Shown here: positions 52,522-61,925 of the stretch, one piece after another
Layout of the letters: the number at the start of each line of letters is the position of its first letter
Position numbering within the stretch: position 1 is the stretch's first letter
DNA from: Planctomycetota bacterium
GTDB taxonomy: Bacteria; Planctomycetota; Planctomycetia; Pirellulales; Pirellulaceae
Assembly (NCBI GenBank): GCA_014381825.1
Contig: JACNKX010000149.1
Location: forward strand, 186,001-250,000
Length of the DNA stretch: 64,000 bases
Direction of reading: 5' to 3'
The notes under the pieces: model-generated
Seen by the model: the letters and a program-made list of their open reading frames with translations, nothing else
What the model was told of the DNA's origin: nothing
Databases searched by the model: none
Program-made: the position numbers and the translations under genes

Positions 52522-55500
52522 ATGAAGACGCTGCCTAATTCGTTGCCGATTCCTCGAAGTTGGTTCGAACTTGTTTTACTGTTGAGCCTACTTGGAGTGG
52601 GACTGGCTGGCAGTTCAAGTCGCGAACTCGTCGCTGCAGAGCCTGCAAGAGAGTTTCTCAACGGTCTGCGCGATCGTGGTTTTCATGACATTGCTTTGGA
52701 CTATTTGGCGATGATGGAGACAAGTTCGCTTGCTCCTGCTGAGTTGAAGGAAATCATTCAGTATGAGAAGGCCGTCACGCTTATTCAGGGCTCTCGGGCG
52801 CAACGGGATCAGGCTATCCGCGAGAAGTTCCTGGATGATGCACAAGTACTTTTGAAACAATTCACGGAGAGCCCTCGGACGGCGCAACACGCCCTTGCCA
52901 ACTCGGCGCGCAGCCAACTCGGCAACTTGATCGTTGAACGAGCGCGGATGAAGGTCGAAGCTTCTAAGAAGGGCGATAAGCCGAAGCTGCTCAAGGAAGC
53001 GAATGCGCTTTACGAGCAAGGGTACGGCGTCTTCACCGGTATGCAAGAAGCTGTTCGTGTACAGCTAGAGCGAATTCCAAAAGTGCTGGATCTGAAGGAC
53101 AAGCGTCAAGCTTCCATGGCCGAGCGGCGGACGCAGCTTCGCGCGGACTATTTGCAGACACAGTTGACTGCTGCGGCGATTCGCGAAGAGATGGCTGACA
53201 CCGTCCCGGAAGGTTCGGAAGAGTTTAAGAGGTTATTGACGGAAGCCGCAACGCAGTACGACGAAATCTACAAGAAGTATCGTACGCGATTAGCGGGGCT
53301 TTACGCGCGAATGTATCAAGGCCGCGCCAATCAGCGAATCGGTAAGCTCCAAGATGCGCTCGGATACTACGGCGAGTTGCTTGACCAGCCCGATGAACCC
53401 GAAGCATTTCGATTGCTGAAAACCAAGACGCTTCGATTGGCGATGGAGGGATGGTTGCATCCGTCGGAAAAGAAATACGTCGAGGCGATCAAGCGTGGTG
53501 CCGACTGGGTGAAGAAGTCTCGCCCGACTGACGATCGCAACGTGGATTGGTTGGCGATTCGATTGAGCTTGGCGAAAGCGTACAAAATGCAAGCGGACGC
53601 TGCGGATGTTGGCGAAAAACGCATCATCACTCAAGCCACTTCGGATGCGAAGAAGCAGGCGAATTTCGTTGCCAGTAAAGGCGGTGAGTTTCAGGAGGAA
53701 GCAAGGCAGTTAGTCGCGGCGTTGGGTGGGCCTGATCGCACGGGCGAGAAGCCGGACCCGCAGACGTTCGACGAAGCAAAAGCTGCTGGCAAGGAGGCGC
53801 TCGATTCGATACAGACGGCTTCGTTGGTCGTCTCGCAGGTGCCTGCCCGTATTGCCAAAGAGAAGGACGAGAAGATCAAGGCCGAACTACAGGCACAGCT
53901 CGTCGAGGCAAAAAGCACGCTGGATAACGCTCGTTACGACGCGATGATGTACTATCAACTCGCTCTGCGGCTAGTGAACGAGGAAACATCGATCGACGAT
54001 ATCAATGTCGTGCGTTACTTCTTGTGTTATCTCTATTATCTCGAGAAGGATTATTACAGAGCCGCGTTGATGGGCGAGTTTGTTGCCCGACGTTACCCAG
54101 ATAGTGCAGGGGCACGACAATGTGCAAAGATCGCGATGGCTTGCTATATCCAGATCTATGGCGAGACCAATCAATCTGCCGGCGCGCTCTTCAAAGAACT
54201 CGACCAGGACACAGACGGTTCGATTGCTGGTGAAGAATTATCTTCGCTGCCAGATATTGCCCGCGGCGCTGACAAGAATTCCGACGAGAAAGTGACAAGC
54301 GTTGAACTCGCAGATCGGCTGGTTGAGTTTGACGTGGCCCACATCGTTTCTGTCGCGGAGTACGTCGCCGACAAATGGTCAGACCAACCGGAAGCGGAAG
54401 AAGCCTTGAATACTTTAGTGCCGTTCATGATCAATGCAGGGGAATTGGATCGCGCACAACAGTTCCTCGCGAGGATACCGGAGTCCTCTCCCAAACGTGG
54501 CGATTCTGAGCTGAAAACCGGCCAAGCAATCTGGGGTACGTATCTTCGTGAAACACAACAACTGCAAAAATGGGAAGCGGATGGAGCTCCCACGGGTGCT
54601 GACATCGGAGCAAAGCGAGAAGAGCTGAATAACCTGAAGATGAAAGCCGAGGAAATTCTCGCTGCGGGCTATGGGCGGATCCCGGCTGCGGCAAAATCAA
54701 GTCGCACGATGGTCACGGCGTTACTTTCTTTAGCGCAGGCTTATCTCGAATCTCAACAAGCAGCGAAGGCGGTTGAGGTCTTAGAGAACCCAACTTTCGG
54801 CCCGCTCGTCTTGGTCAACAAGAACGATTCTGCGGCACAAGAGTCGGCGGTTATCGAAGAGATCTACAAGACCGCGTTGCGAGCGTACATCTCATCGCTG
54901 GGCGGAGCGGACGGAGAAGGCGCCATTGAAAAAGCGAAGGGCGTGATGGACAAGATGAAGGCGACGCTTGGCGGCACGCCGGAAGGTGAGAAGCGGCTCG
55001 TCTCGGTTTACGTTAACTTAGCACGGGATTTGGAGACACAGCTTGAATCAGCGACACCCGACGTAAAGCGTTCGCTTTCACAGGGATTCGAGACGTTCCT
55101 GCTGCAGCTGAACGAAGGGGCATCGGAGTTGAGCGTCTTGAATTGGGTCGCCGAGTCGTTCTCGAAGCTCGGAAAAAGTTTGGATAATGGTCAAGCGTTG
55201 AATGAGGACGCCAAGAAGTATTACCAAGCGTCGCTTGACGCGTTTCAGAACATTATTGACAAGGTAGATCTTGCGCCAGCGATGAAGGTTCAGGTTCAGC
55301 TTCGAATCGCGAGCGTACAAGGTGAAATGCGAGACTTTGAGAAAGCGGTCGGAACTTTCGAGGAGATCCTCGCGGCGAACGCGAGCGCATTGAATGTACA
55401 GGTGGAGGCTGTCAAGTTGATTGAGCTGTGGGCCAAACAGCCTGGACAGGAAGAGAAATACAAAGAGGCGATCGTCGGCGTTCGCAAAGAGGGTAATCCC

Positions 55501-55797
55501 AAGCCGATAATCTGGGGTTGGGGCGGCATTTCGCAAAAGACCGCCGGGAACTCAAAGTTCAAAGAGACATTCTACGAGGCTCGCCTCCACCTCGCTCAAT
55601 GCCGATACGACCACGCGATGACAAAGGACGGCGCAGCGAAAGATGAACTCTTGAAGAAAGCGAAGCAGGACGTGAAGATAACGAACCAGCTGTATCCAGA
55701 ACTTGGTGGTGAACGGATGAAGCCGAACTATGACAGCCTGTTGAAGAAAATCCAGAGTGCTTTGGGTGAACAGCCGGTTGGACTCCCGGGATTGTGA
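52522..55797 (+). CDS. Large exported TPR-repeat protein with an EF-hand pair
   Basis: 1091 aa with a signal peptide (WFELVLLLSLLGVGLAGSSS). Almost all of it is helical and repeat-like, as in TPR/Sel1-like scaffolds (LKEIIQYEKAVTLIQG, KLQDALGYYGELLDQPDEPE, YYRAALMGEFVARRYPDSAG, MRDFEKAVGTFEEILAAN). Between helical repeats, at ~559-602, sits a calcium-binding pair: loop one DQDTDGSIAGEE is canonical, loop two DKNSDEKVTSVE keeps the acidic ligands but lacks the central Gly. First gene of a five-gene operon with another TPR protein, ExbB and two ExbD. Likely a periplasmic scaffold; specific function unknown. Confidence 0.82.
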   Translation: MKTLPNSLPIPRSWFELVLLLSLLGVGLAGSSSRELVAAEPAREFLNGLRDRGFHDIALDYLAMMETSSLAPAELKEIIQYEKAVTLIQGSRAQRDQAIREKFLDDAQVLLKQFTESPRTAQHALANSARSQLGNLIVERARMKVEASKKGDKPKLLKEANALYEQGYGVFTGMQEAVRVQLERIPKVLDLKDKRQASMAERRTQLRADYLQTQLTAAAIREEMADTVPEGSEEFKRLLTEAATQYDEIYKKYRTRLAGLYARMYQGRANQRIGKLQDALGYYGELLDQPDEPEAFRLLKTKTLRLAMEGWLHPSEKKYVEAIKRGADWVKKSRPTDDRNVDWLAIRLSLAKAYKMQADAADVGEKRIITQATSDAKKQANFVASKGGEFQEEARQLVAALGGPDRTGEKPDPQTFDEAKAAGKEALDSIQTASLVVSQVPARIAKEKDEKIKAELQAQLVEAKSTLDNARYDAMMYYQLALRLVNEETSIDDINVVRYFLCYLYYLEKDYYRAALMGEFVARRYPDSAGARQCAKIAMACYIQIYGETNQSAGALFKELDQDTDGSIAGEELSSLPDIARGADKNSDEKVTSVELADRLVEFDVAHIVSVAEYVADKWSDQPEAEEALNTLVPFMINAGELDRAQQFLARIPESSPKRGDSELKTGQAIWGTYLRETQQLQKWEADGAPTGADIGAKREELNNLKMKAEEILAAGYGRIPAAAKSSRTMVTALLSLAQAYLESQQAAKAVEVLENPTFGPLVLVNKNDSAAQESAVIEEIYKTALRAYISSLGGADGEGAIEKAKGVMDKMKATLGGTPEGEKRLVSVYVNLARDLETQLESATPDVKRSLSQGFETFLLQLNEGASELSVLNWVAESFSKLGKSLDNGQALNEDAKKYYQASLDAFQNIIDKVDLAPAMKVQVQLRIASVQGEMRDFEKAVGTFEEILAANASALNVQVEAVKLIELWAKQPGQEEKYKEAIVGVRKEGNPKPIIWGWGGISQKTAGNSKFKETFYEARLHLAQCRYDHAMTKDGAAKDELLKKAKQDVKITNQLYPELGGERMKPNYDSLLKKIQSALGEQPVGLPGL

Positions 55798-55852
55798 CCC
55801 TTTATGGCCGACTGATAAGACATTGAGAATAAATAACTCGAAGGAGTTGCTG

Positions 55853-56902
55853 ATGAGAACCGGTAAGTGGTTATCCATATGCTGTTTAGTCGTGGCGGCG
55901 GGTGTTGCTGACGAAGCTGCCGCGCAGTTCGATCAAGTCTACGGATTGCGTGGTTCGCCAACGAACGGGATCATTGCCGCCGCGACGTCCCCTGCCGAGG
56001 TCTTGATCGAAGTGCAAGGATCACAGCGATCGATTGCTGTCAACGAGATCCGTCGTATCACCCTGGCTGACGATCCACCAGAGTTGAGGCGCGGTCGAGA
56101 CAACATCCTCAGCGGGCAGCTCGAGTCGGGTTATGACGATTTAAAAAAAGTCAACGTCGCTGACATTAAGCGAGCCCTTACCAAAGCTGATTTGCAGTAC
56201 TATCTCGCGTATTGCCAAGGCAAGCTCGCTCTGACCGGTGGCGGAGACAAGTCGGCTGCGGCGAGGGCGATGATTACGTTTATTCGCGCGAACGAAAATA
56301 GTCACCATTATTTCGCCGCCGCAGAGTTGTTGGGCGATTTGGCGGTCTCGCTCGAAAGCTACGACGGAGCAGCCACGTGGTATGGCAAGATTGCTGAACA
56401 AGCTCCCTGGCCTGACTACAAAATGCGAGGATCGGTTCTTAAAGCACGCGCTCTGGTGCGAAAGGGCGACTTTCCTGCAGCACTGAGCGAATTCGAAGCC
56501 GTGATCGGCTCTCGAGTCGACACGCCTGCGGCGATGCAGGAAAAGTTAATGGCCCAAGCGGGCAAAGCGAGCTGTCTGGCCGGGACCGGATCGCCAGCGG
56601 AAGGGATTACGATCGCTGAGGAGATCATTTCAAAGAACAGTCCTGAAAACAACGCAGAGCTATTCGGACGGACCTACAACGCACTCGGAGCTTGCTATTT
56701 GAAGTCTGGGAAGCCGAAAGACGCTTTGATGGCCTATCTGCACGTGGACGTTCTTTTTTACGCGAACTCGGAAGTCCACGCTGAAGCCTTGTATAACCTG
56801 AGCAAGCTCTGGTTGTCCCTCAAGAAGCAGGATCGGGCTGACAGCGCGCGGAATTTGCTAACCGACCGATATGCGGGGAGCGTCTGGGCGAAAACTCAAT
56901 AG
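55853..56902 (+). CDS. Exported TPR-type protein
   Basis: 349 aa. ATG 55853 is selected by a perfect AAGGAG six bases upstream; the frame is open to 55757 but overlaps the previous gene. Signal peptide (WLSICCLVVAAGVADEAAAQ). A short beta-region (VLIEVQGSQRSIAVNEIRRI) is followed by helical repeats (FAAAELLGDLAVSLESYDGA, ALSEFEAVIGSR, AEALYNLSKLWLSLKKQDRA). It is a second periplasmic scaffold beside the ExbB/ExbD genes. Confidence 0.85.
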   Translation: MRTGKWLSICCLVVAAGVADEAAAQFDQVYGLRGSPTNGIIAAATSPAEVLIEVQGSQRSIAVNEIRRITLADDPPELRRGRDNILSGQLESGYDDLKKVNVADIKRALTKADLQYYLAYCQGKLALTGGGDKSAAARAMITFIRANENSHHYFAAAELLGDLAVSLESYDGAATWYGKIAEQAPWPDYKMRGSVLKARALVRKGDFPAALSEFEAVIGSRVDTPAAMQEKLMAQAGKASCLAGTGSPAEGITIAEEIISKNSPENNAELFGRTYNALGACYLKSGKPKDALMAYLHVDVLFYANSEVHAEALYNLSKLWLSLKKQDRADSARNLLTDRYAGSVWAKTQ

Positions 56903-57033
56903 CGGGCCGGTCATTTACTGCCCTGTCTGCGTGTGATTAGAATGCGACTGAATTAAAATATTTACTTGCCGACGATCGGCGAGACCACCTTACGAAAACA
57001 GTTTTTACAGAGACTTGGATCTTGGAGGCGAAA

Positions 57034-57831
57034 ATGCGTCAGCGTGCTTTGCTATTTGGAACGCTTGTGGCTGTGATCGGCCTGCTCTTTCTCGATGGGG
57101 CATTTCAGGCAGCTAATATTTTCAGCCAAACCGCGGTGGCTCAAGACGAGGGCGGTGGCGGAGCCGCAGCACCTGCTGCCGCGGAAGAGCCTGCGGAAGA
57201 TATGAATGCCCTGGAGTGGCTATATAATTCGCTCGGCATCGGCTACTCGTTACTTTTTCTCGGCCTCTCGTTCACGCTCGTTGCGTTTTTCGTGATGAAC
57301 ATGCTGTCGGCTCGACGAGAGAATGTCTGTCCTGTCAGCCTGGTCGAAGGATTCGAAGCTCATTTGAATGAGAAGCAATATCAGGAAGCGTACGAATTGG
57401 CGAAGTCTGACGAATCGTTCCTGGGCCAAGTCCTCTCGGCGGGGCTGGCAAAGCTGTCTGCCGGGTACGCACAAGCGATCGAAGCCATGCAGGAAGTTGG
57501 TGAAGAAGAAAACATGAAACTGGAACATCGGCTGAGCTATATGGCGTTGATCGGAACGCTCAGCCCGATGGTCGGACTGTTCGGAACGGTTCACGGAATG
57601 ATCGCCGCCTTCATGACCATCGCAACCGCTGGTGCAACGCCCAAGGCATCTGAGCTGGCGGAGGGCATTTCGACGGCGTTGCTCACGACACTGCTCGGTT
57701 TGGCGATCGCCATTCCCGCCTTGGCTGCTTTCAACATCCTCAAGAACCGTATCGCACGGCTGGTGTTGGAAGTCGGCATCTTGAGCGAAGGATTGATGAG
57801 CCGTTTCGAGAAGCCTGAACAACAAGAGTAA
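57034..57831 (+). CDS. MotA/TolQ/ExbB proton channel family protein
   Basis: 265 aa from ATG 57034, which has GGAGG 5 bases upstream; TTG 57022 lies ahead in frame. A signal-like first helix and an Ala/Glu-rich outside stretch precede the family's three helices. One is SLLFLGLSFTLVAFFVMNML; the last two flank GTLSPMVGLFGTVHGMIAAF, the conserved channel motif, and ALLTTLLGLAIAIPALAAFN. With ExbD it forms a proton-driven motor that pulls on a periplasmic protein. Confidence 0.93.
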   Translation: MRQRALLFGTLVAVIGLLFLDGAFQAANIFSQTAVAQDEGGGGAAAPAAAEEPAEDMNALEWLYNSLGIGYSLLFLGLSFTLVAFFVMNMLSARRENVCPVSLVEGFEAHLNEKQYQEAYELAKSDESFLGQVLSAGLAKLSAGYAQAIEAMQEVGEEENMKLEHRLSYMALIGTLSPMVGLFGTVHGMIAAFMTIATAGATPKASELAEGISTALLTTLLGLAIAIPALAAFNILKNRIARLVLEVGILSEGLMSRFEKPEQQE

Positions 57832-57874
57832 CCCCGAACGAGAGTAACCCAATCTGCCGACTTCGAGGTTCATC

Positions 57875-58321
57875 ATGCGAGTAGCAAAGAAAACATCGGA
57901 GGGGATTCTCGAAGGAGATCTTACTCCAATGATTGACATGACGTTTCAGTTGATTGCGTTCTTTATGGTGTTGATCAACTTTTCGCAGGCCGAGCAGAAC
58001 GAGGAGATTCAGCTGCCTGACAGCCAACTCGCCAAGCCGCCAGACGGTCCACTCGAGTTTCCGATTACGATCCACCTGACAACCGAAGGCATGGCGATCA
58101 TCGGCGCTCAAAAAGTGCCGATCGCTGCTCTCAGTCCTTTCTTGGTCAAGGAGAAGCAAGTGCTTGCCAGCCAAGGCAAGGGCGCCAATGAAGCAACGAT
58201 CATTATCCGAGCACACAGAGACGCTCAGACAGGTCACGTTCAAGAACTGATACAGAAGTGTCAGGAGAACGACTTCGAGAAGTTTGCGCTGCGGGCCAAG
58301 GAAGATGTAGGAAACAACTAG
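57875..58321 (+). CDS. ExbD/TolR family protein (first copy)
   Basis: 148 aa. Short inside N-terminus, then one helix beginning LTPMIDMTFQLIAFFMVL with the proton-carrying Asp21, then a periplasmic domain. It lies 43 bp after the ExbB gene. The periplasmic part (PDSQLAKPPDGPLEFPITIH) differs clearly from the second copy, so the two are not a recent duplication and may form a mixed stator. Confidence 0.92.
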   Translation: MRVAKKTSEGILEGDLTPMIDMTFQLIAFFMVLINFSQAEQNEEIQLPDSQLAKPPDGPLEFPITIHLTTEGMAIIGAQKVPIAALSPFLVKEKQVLASQGKGANEATIIIRAHRDAQTGHVQELIQKCQENDFEKFALRAKEDVGNN

Positions 58322-58403
58322 AGAGGGATAGAATCGTTTACGAAATGATGTTTGTTCGCGGGGCGAATGACGACGATACTGCAATACTGGATTCGATAAG
58401 ACT

Positions 58404-58904
58404 ATGAAAGTACGACACAACAAGGGTGGTGGCGACGAAAAGGTCGAGCTGCAAATGACGCCGATGATTGACATCGTGTTTCAGCTGCTTGTCTTCTTCA
58501 TTATGACTTTCAAAATCGTTTCGCAAGAAGGCGACTTCAACATCAAAATGCCTTTGGCGGCACCGGCTGCCGGTGCGCCTGACGACTTGCAGCTACCTCC
58601 GATGAAAGTTCGATTGCGAGCTGACGCTGATGGCATGTTGGCGGGAATGTCACTCAATGACACGGGCGTCCCAACGATGAAAGATCTCAGGATACGGATC
58701 ATTGGTTTTGTCGGAGACGACCGTGGCCCTGGTAGCATTCAAGAAACTGCTGAGGTCGAATTGGATTGCGACTATGGGTTGCGCTATGAACATGTGATCC
58801 AAGCCATCACGGCTGTCTCCGGCGACATTGATGGCGCTGGCAACGTCGTGAAGCTGGTTGAAAAGATCAAGTTCGCGCCCCCGCGTCAGCCGGCTGGCGG
58901 ATAG
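58404..58904 (+). CDS. ExbD/TolR family protein (second copy)
   Basis: 166 aa. The helix begins MTPMIDIVFQLLVFFIMTFK with Asp23 as the proton carrier. The periplasmic domain contains PLAAPAAGAPDDLQLPPMKV and RADADGMLAGMSLND, and it ends in a Pro-rich tail. Last clear gene of the TPR/ExbB/ExbD operon, 82 bp after the first ExbD. Confidence 0.92.
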   Translation: MKVRHNKGGGDEKVELQMTPMIDIVFQLLVFFIMTFKIVSQEGDFNIKMPLAAPAAGAPDDLQLPPMKVRLRADADGMLAGMSLNDTGVPTMKDLRIRIIGFVGDDRGPGSIQETAEVELDCDYGLRYEHVIQAITAVSGDIDGAGNVVKLVEKIKFAPPRQPAGG

Positions 58905-59163
58905 CCAACCATCGTTGTCGTCATGTGCGGCGATTGGGCTCAGGCTATCGAATCTGATTCAGTGGCGCTTGCTCGTCGGGGACAAACGAGAACTCTATCT
59001 TTTGCGTCGTCCGCTGATTCCAGTTGGCTAGGTTGGTCTCCATAGCCATACTCTCGCTGCGAACGCTGTGGGCACTCCTGCGTATTTGAATTTTAAGACA
59101 TCGTGCGGGTATGATACTTGTTTCGCTTCCTGCTTTTTCGCTTACTTCGCTTTATCCCGCCTT
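58905..59163. other. Intergenic region, 259 bp
   Basis: Separates the ExbBD operon from the DUF1549 operon. The plus-strand frame of the next gene is open from 59068, but the translation there is Cys/Phe-rich and lacks a signal peptide. I see no clear promoter, terminator or RNA. Confidence 0.5.
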
Positions 59164-61902
59164 ATGCCAAACCATCGAGCCTTATCTCTCGGGCGGTCTA
59201 TCGGCGCAATCGTAGTGGTTGCGGCGGTTACCGTCGCGGCTGACCAGCCTGTGACAACGGACGTGAGGCGGTTTGAGCCCGATGTATTGCCAATTCTGCG
59301 GCAGCATTGCCTGAAATGCCACAGTCAGAAAGTTCGTAAAGGCGACTTGAGTTTGCAGTCAATCAGCGGACTTGCACGTGGCGGCGAAAGCGGTGAGCCG
59401 GTCGTTGTGCCGGGCGAGCCTGCAGTAAGTCGGTTGATCAATCTGGTTAAAGCGGGCGAGATGCCGCCCGACGGTGCTCGGCTGAGTGATGATGATATTG
59501 AAGTACTTGAAGCCTGGATCAACACTGCCGCGCGAAAGGAATTCTCTACCGTCAATGAAGCACTTAGCCCCGAATTGCTCGCCGCCCGCAACGTGCATTT
59601 CTTGTTCGAAGTCAAATGCCAACCATGTCACGGGCGGAAGAAGCAGGAAGGTGAACTTGATATGCGGTCGATGGCCTCCATCTTACGGGGAGGCAAATCG
59701 GGCCCGGCGTTGGTGCGCGGCAAGGCATCAGAGAGCTTGCTTCTGCGCCGGATTCACGACGACCAGATGCCTCCACGCGACGTTCGCTACAAACTTTCAA
59801 TTCGCCCTGTTACAGAAACCGAACAAGAGCTGATCCGCGATTGGATCGACGGTGGGGCGATTGATCCGCCTCCGCCTCCGGGCGTGATCGACGACGAGGG
59901 CTTGCTGGTTAGCGACGCGGATAAGCAGTGGTGGGCGTTTCAATCGCCTTCTGCGGGTGCGATCCCGAATGTCGCAGATCCCCAGCAAGAACGAACCGAG
60001 ATCGATTCCTTCTTGCTAAGCAAGTTGGAATCGCAAGGGCTGAGCTTCTCCGCGAAAGCAGATCGTCGAACGTTGATTCGTCGAGCCTACATCGACTTGC
60101 TTGGGATCGTGCCTTCGCCCGAGGCGACACAAGCGTTCGTCAATGATGCCACGCCCAATGCTTTCGACCGGCTGATCGAACGATTACTAGGTTCACCCCG
60201 TTACGGCGAACGTTGGGGCCAACATTGGCTGGATGCGGCGGGCTACGCTGATTCCGAGGGTTCCGCGAGCGCGGATACGATCTATCCGCTGGTCTACCAG
60301 TATCGGGATTATGTCATTCGCGCGATGAACGCTGGCAAACCGTACGATCGTTTTCTGTTGGAGCAGTTGGCGGGAGACGAGTTGGTCGACTATCGGAATG
60401 TACCGCGGATGACGGAGCAACTGCGAGACAACTTAGTCGCGACGGGATATCTGCGGACGTGCATCGATCCGACCACGAGTCCGGAGACGAACTTCCTTTA
60501 CGATCGCTATCAAGTCTTGGCGGACACGGTCGAGATCGTCAGTTCGTCTTTGATGGGTCTAACCGTGCGTTGCGCGCGCTGCCATAGCCACAAGTACGAC
60601 CCGTTACCGCAACGCGATTACTACCGCTTTACCGCGATCTTCGCGGCGGCTTACACGCCGAGTGACTGGGTCAAGCCTCAACAACGAACGATGGAGCTGG
60701 CGGGCGTCGAAGATCGCCGCGAGATCGCCGAGTTCAATGCAACGATCAACAATCAGATCCATCCTATCAATCTTCAGATCGCTGCTCTGAGCGAGAAGGA
60801 TGCCGAGTTCAAGAAGCAAAAGGAGAGCTTGGAAGCTGAGAAGAAGAAGCTGGAAACGCAACTTCGAAAGCCGCCACAGGTTCAAAACCTGACTGACCTG
60901 CGCCCGGACGCGGACCCGTTCTATCTGTTGCGGCGAGGCGAGTGGAACAATCGTGGTCGCCGTGTGTTGCCTAATGTTCCGACCGTACTCAAGCGATCGC
61001 CAGAGTCGTTCCAAATCGCCAGACCGTTTGACGACGCGCCGACGACTGGCAGTCGACTCGCGTTGGCAAGATGGCTGACGCAGGATGATCACCCGTTAAC
61101 TGCACGAGTGATCGTCAACCGCGTGTGGCAACATCATTTCGGTCGCGGCATCGTGCCCACCGCTGAAAACTTCGGAAAAACGGGCGTCGCGCCAACGCAC
61201 CCGGAACTGCTCGATTGGCTCGCCGTAGAGTTTGTGAACAACGATTGGAGCATCAAGCAGCTGCATCGGCTAATCATGACTTCCAACGCATGGCGACAAC
61301 AGTCTCGTCGGCGCGATGCCGGCGCGGCCATCGATCCTGACAACCACCTGCTGTGGCGGATGCCTTTGCAACGCATGGATGCCGAAGTGATTCGTGACTC
61401 GATGCTTGCGGTCGCTGGCAGATTGGATGGAAAGATGTTCGGGTCGGCGGTTGGAGTCAAGAGTTTGCCAGATGGTCAAGTGATGACGGAGGACACCGCG
61501 GAAGGCAACCGGCGCAGTGTCTACCTCTTGCATCGCCGTTCGACTCCAGTGACCGTTTTGGAAACATTCGACGCGCCGCGGCTGACAACGAATTGCATTC
61601 AACGCCATACTTCGAATGTCGTATCGCAATCGCTGCTGATGCTCAACAGCGGTTTCGCCGACCGACAAGCCACAAGCCTCGCGAAGGTGATCAGCGTTAA
61701 AACGAGTGACCGATCGCAACAAGTTACCGCCGCCTATGAAGCGGTACTCGGGCGCGACCCTAAAGAGTCAGAGAGCGAACTGGCTATTGGCTTCCTGCGA
61801 CAACAAACAGATCGATACGAAGCCAACGATAGCACAGGGACTGCGCTGGTCGATTTGTGCCTCGTGTTATTGAATTCCTCCGAATTCCTTTATGTGGACT
61901 AA
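59164..61902 (+). CDS. Planctomycete cytochrome c protein, PSCyt1-DUF1549-DUF1553
   Basis: 912 aa from ATG 59164, giving a signal peptide (SIGAIVVVAAVTVAADQP). It has two haem-binding sites in tandem PSCyt1 domains (CLKCH at 49-53, CQPCH at 152-156) and a third CxxCH in DUF1549 (CARCHSHKYDPL from 470). DUF1549 shows ADRRTLIRRAYIDLLGIVPS and GERWGQHWLDAAGYADSEG. A coiled-coil stretch of Glu/Lys (~558-580) separates it from DUF1553 (LARWLTQDDHPLTARVIVNR, RMDAEVIRDSMLAVAGRLDG). Expected to be an exported c-type cytochrome. Function unknown; it is nearly always paired with DUF1501, as here. Confidence 0.95.
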   Translation: MPNHRALSLGRSIGAIVVVAAVTVAADQPVTTDVRRFEPDVLPILRQHCLKCHSQKVRKGDLSLQSISGLARGGESGEPVVVPGEPAVSRLINLVKAGEMPPDGARLSDDDIEVLEAWINTAARKEFSTVNEALSPELLAARNVHFLFEVKCQPCHGRKKQEGELDMRSMASILRGGKSGPALVRGKASESLLLRRIHDDQMPPRDVRYKLSIRPVTETEQELIRDWIDGGAIDPPPPPGVIDDEGLLVSDADKQWWAFQSPSAGAIPNVADPQQERTEIDSFLLSKLESQGLSFSAKADRRTLIRRAYIDLLGIVPSPEATQAFVNDATPNAFDRLIERLLGSPRYGERWGQHWLDAAGYADSEGSASADTIYPLVYQYRDYVIRAMNAGKPYDRFLLEQLAGDELVDYRNVPRMTEQLRDNLVATGYLRTCIDPTTSPETNFLYDRYQVLADTVEIVSSSLMGLTVRCARCHSHKYDPLPQRDYYRFTAIFAAAYTPSDWVKPQQRTMELAGVEDRREIAEFNATINNQIHPINLQIAALSEKDAEFKKQKESLEAEKKKLETQLRKPPQVQNLTDLRPDADPFYLLRRGEWNNRGRRVLPNVPTVLKRSPESFQIARPFDDAPTTGSRLALARWLTQDDHPLTARVIVNRVWQHHFGRGIVPTAENFGKTGVAPTHPELLDWLAVEFVNNDWSIKQLHRLIMTSNAWRQQSRRRDAGAAIDPDNHLLWRMPLQRMDAEVIRDSMLAVAGRLDGKMFGSAVGVKSLPDGQVMTEDTAEGNRRSVYLLHRRSTPVTVLETFDAPRLTTNCIQRHTSNVVSQSLLMLNSGFADRQATSLAKVISVKTSDRSQQVTAAYEAVLGRDPKESESELAIGFLRQQTDRYEANDSTGTALVDLCLVLLNSSEFLYVD

Positions 61903-61925
61903 CTCAGTAAAAACTGACAACTTCG

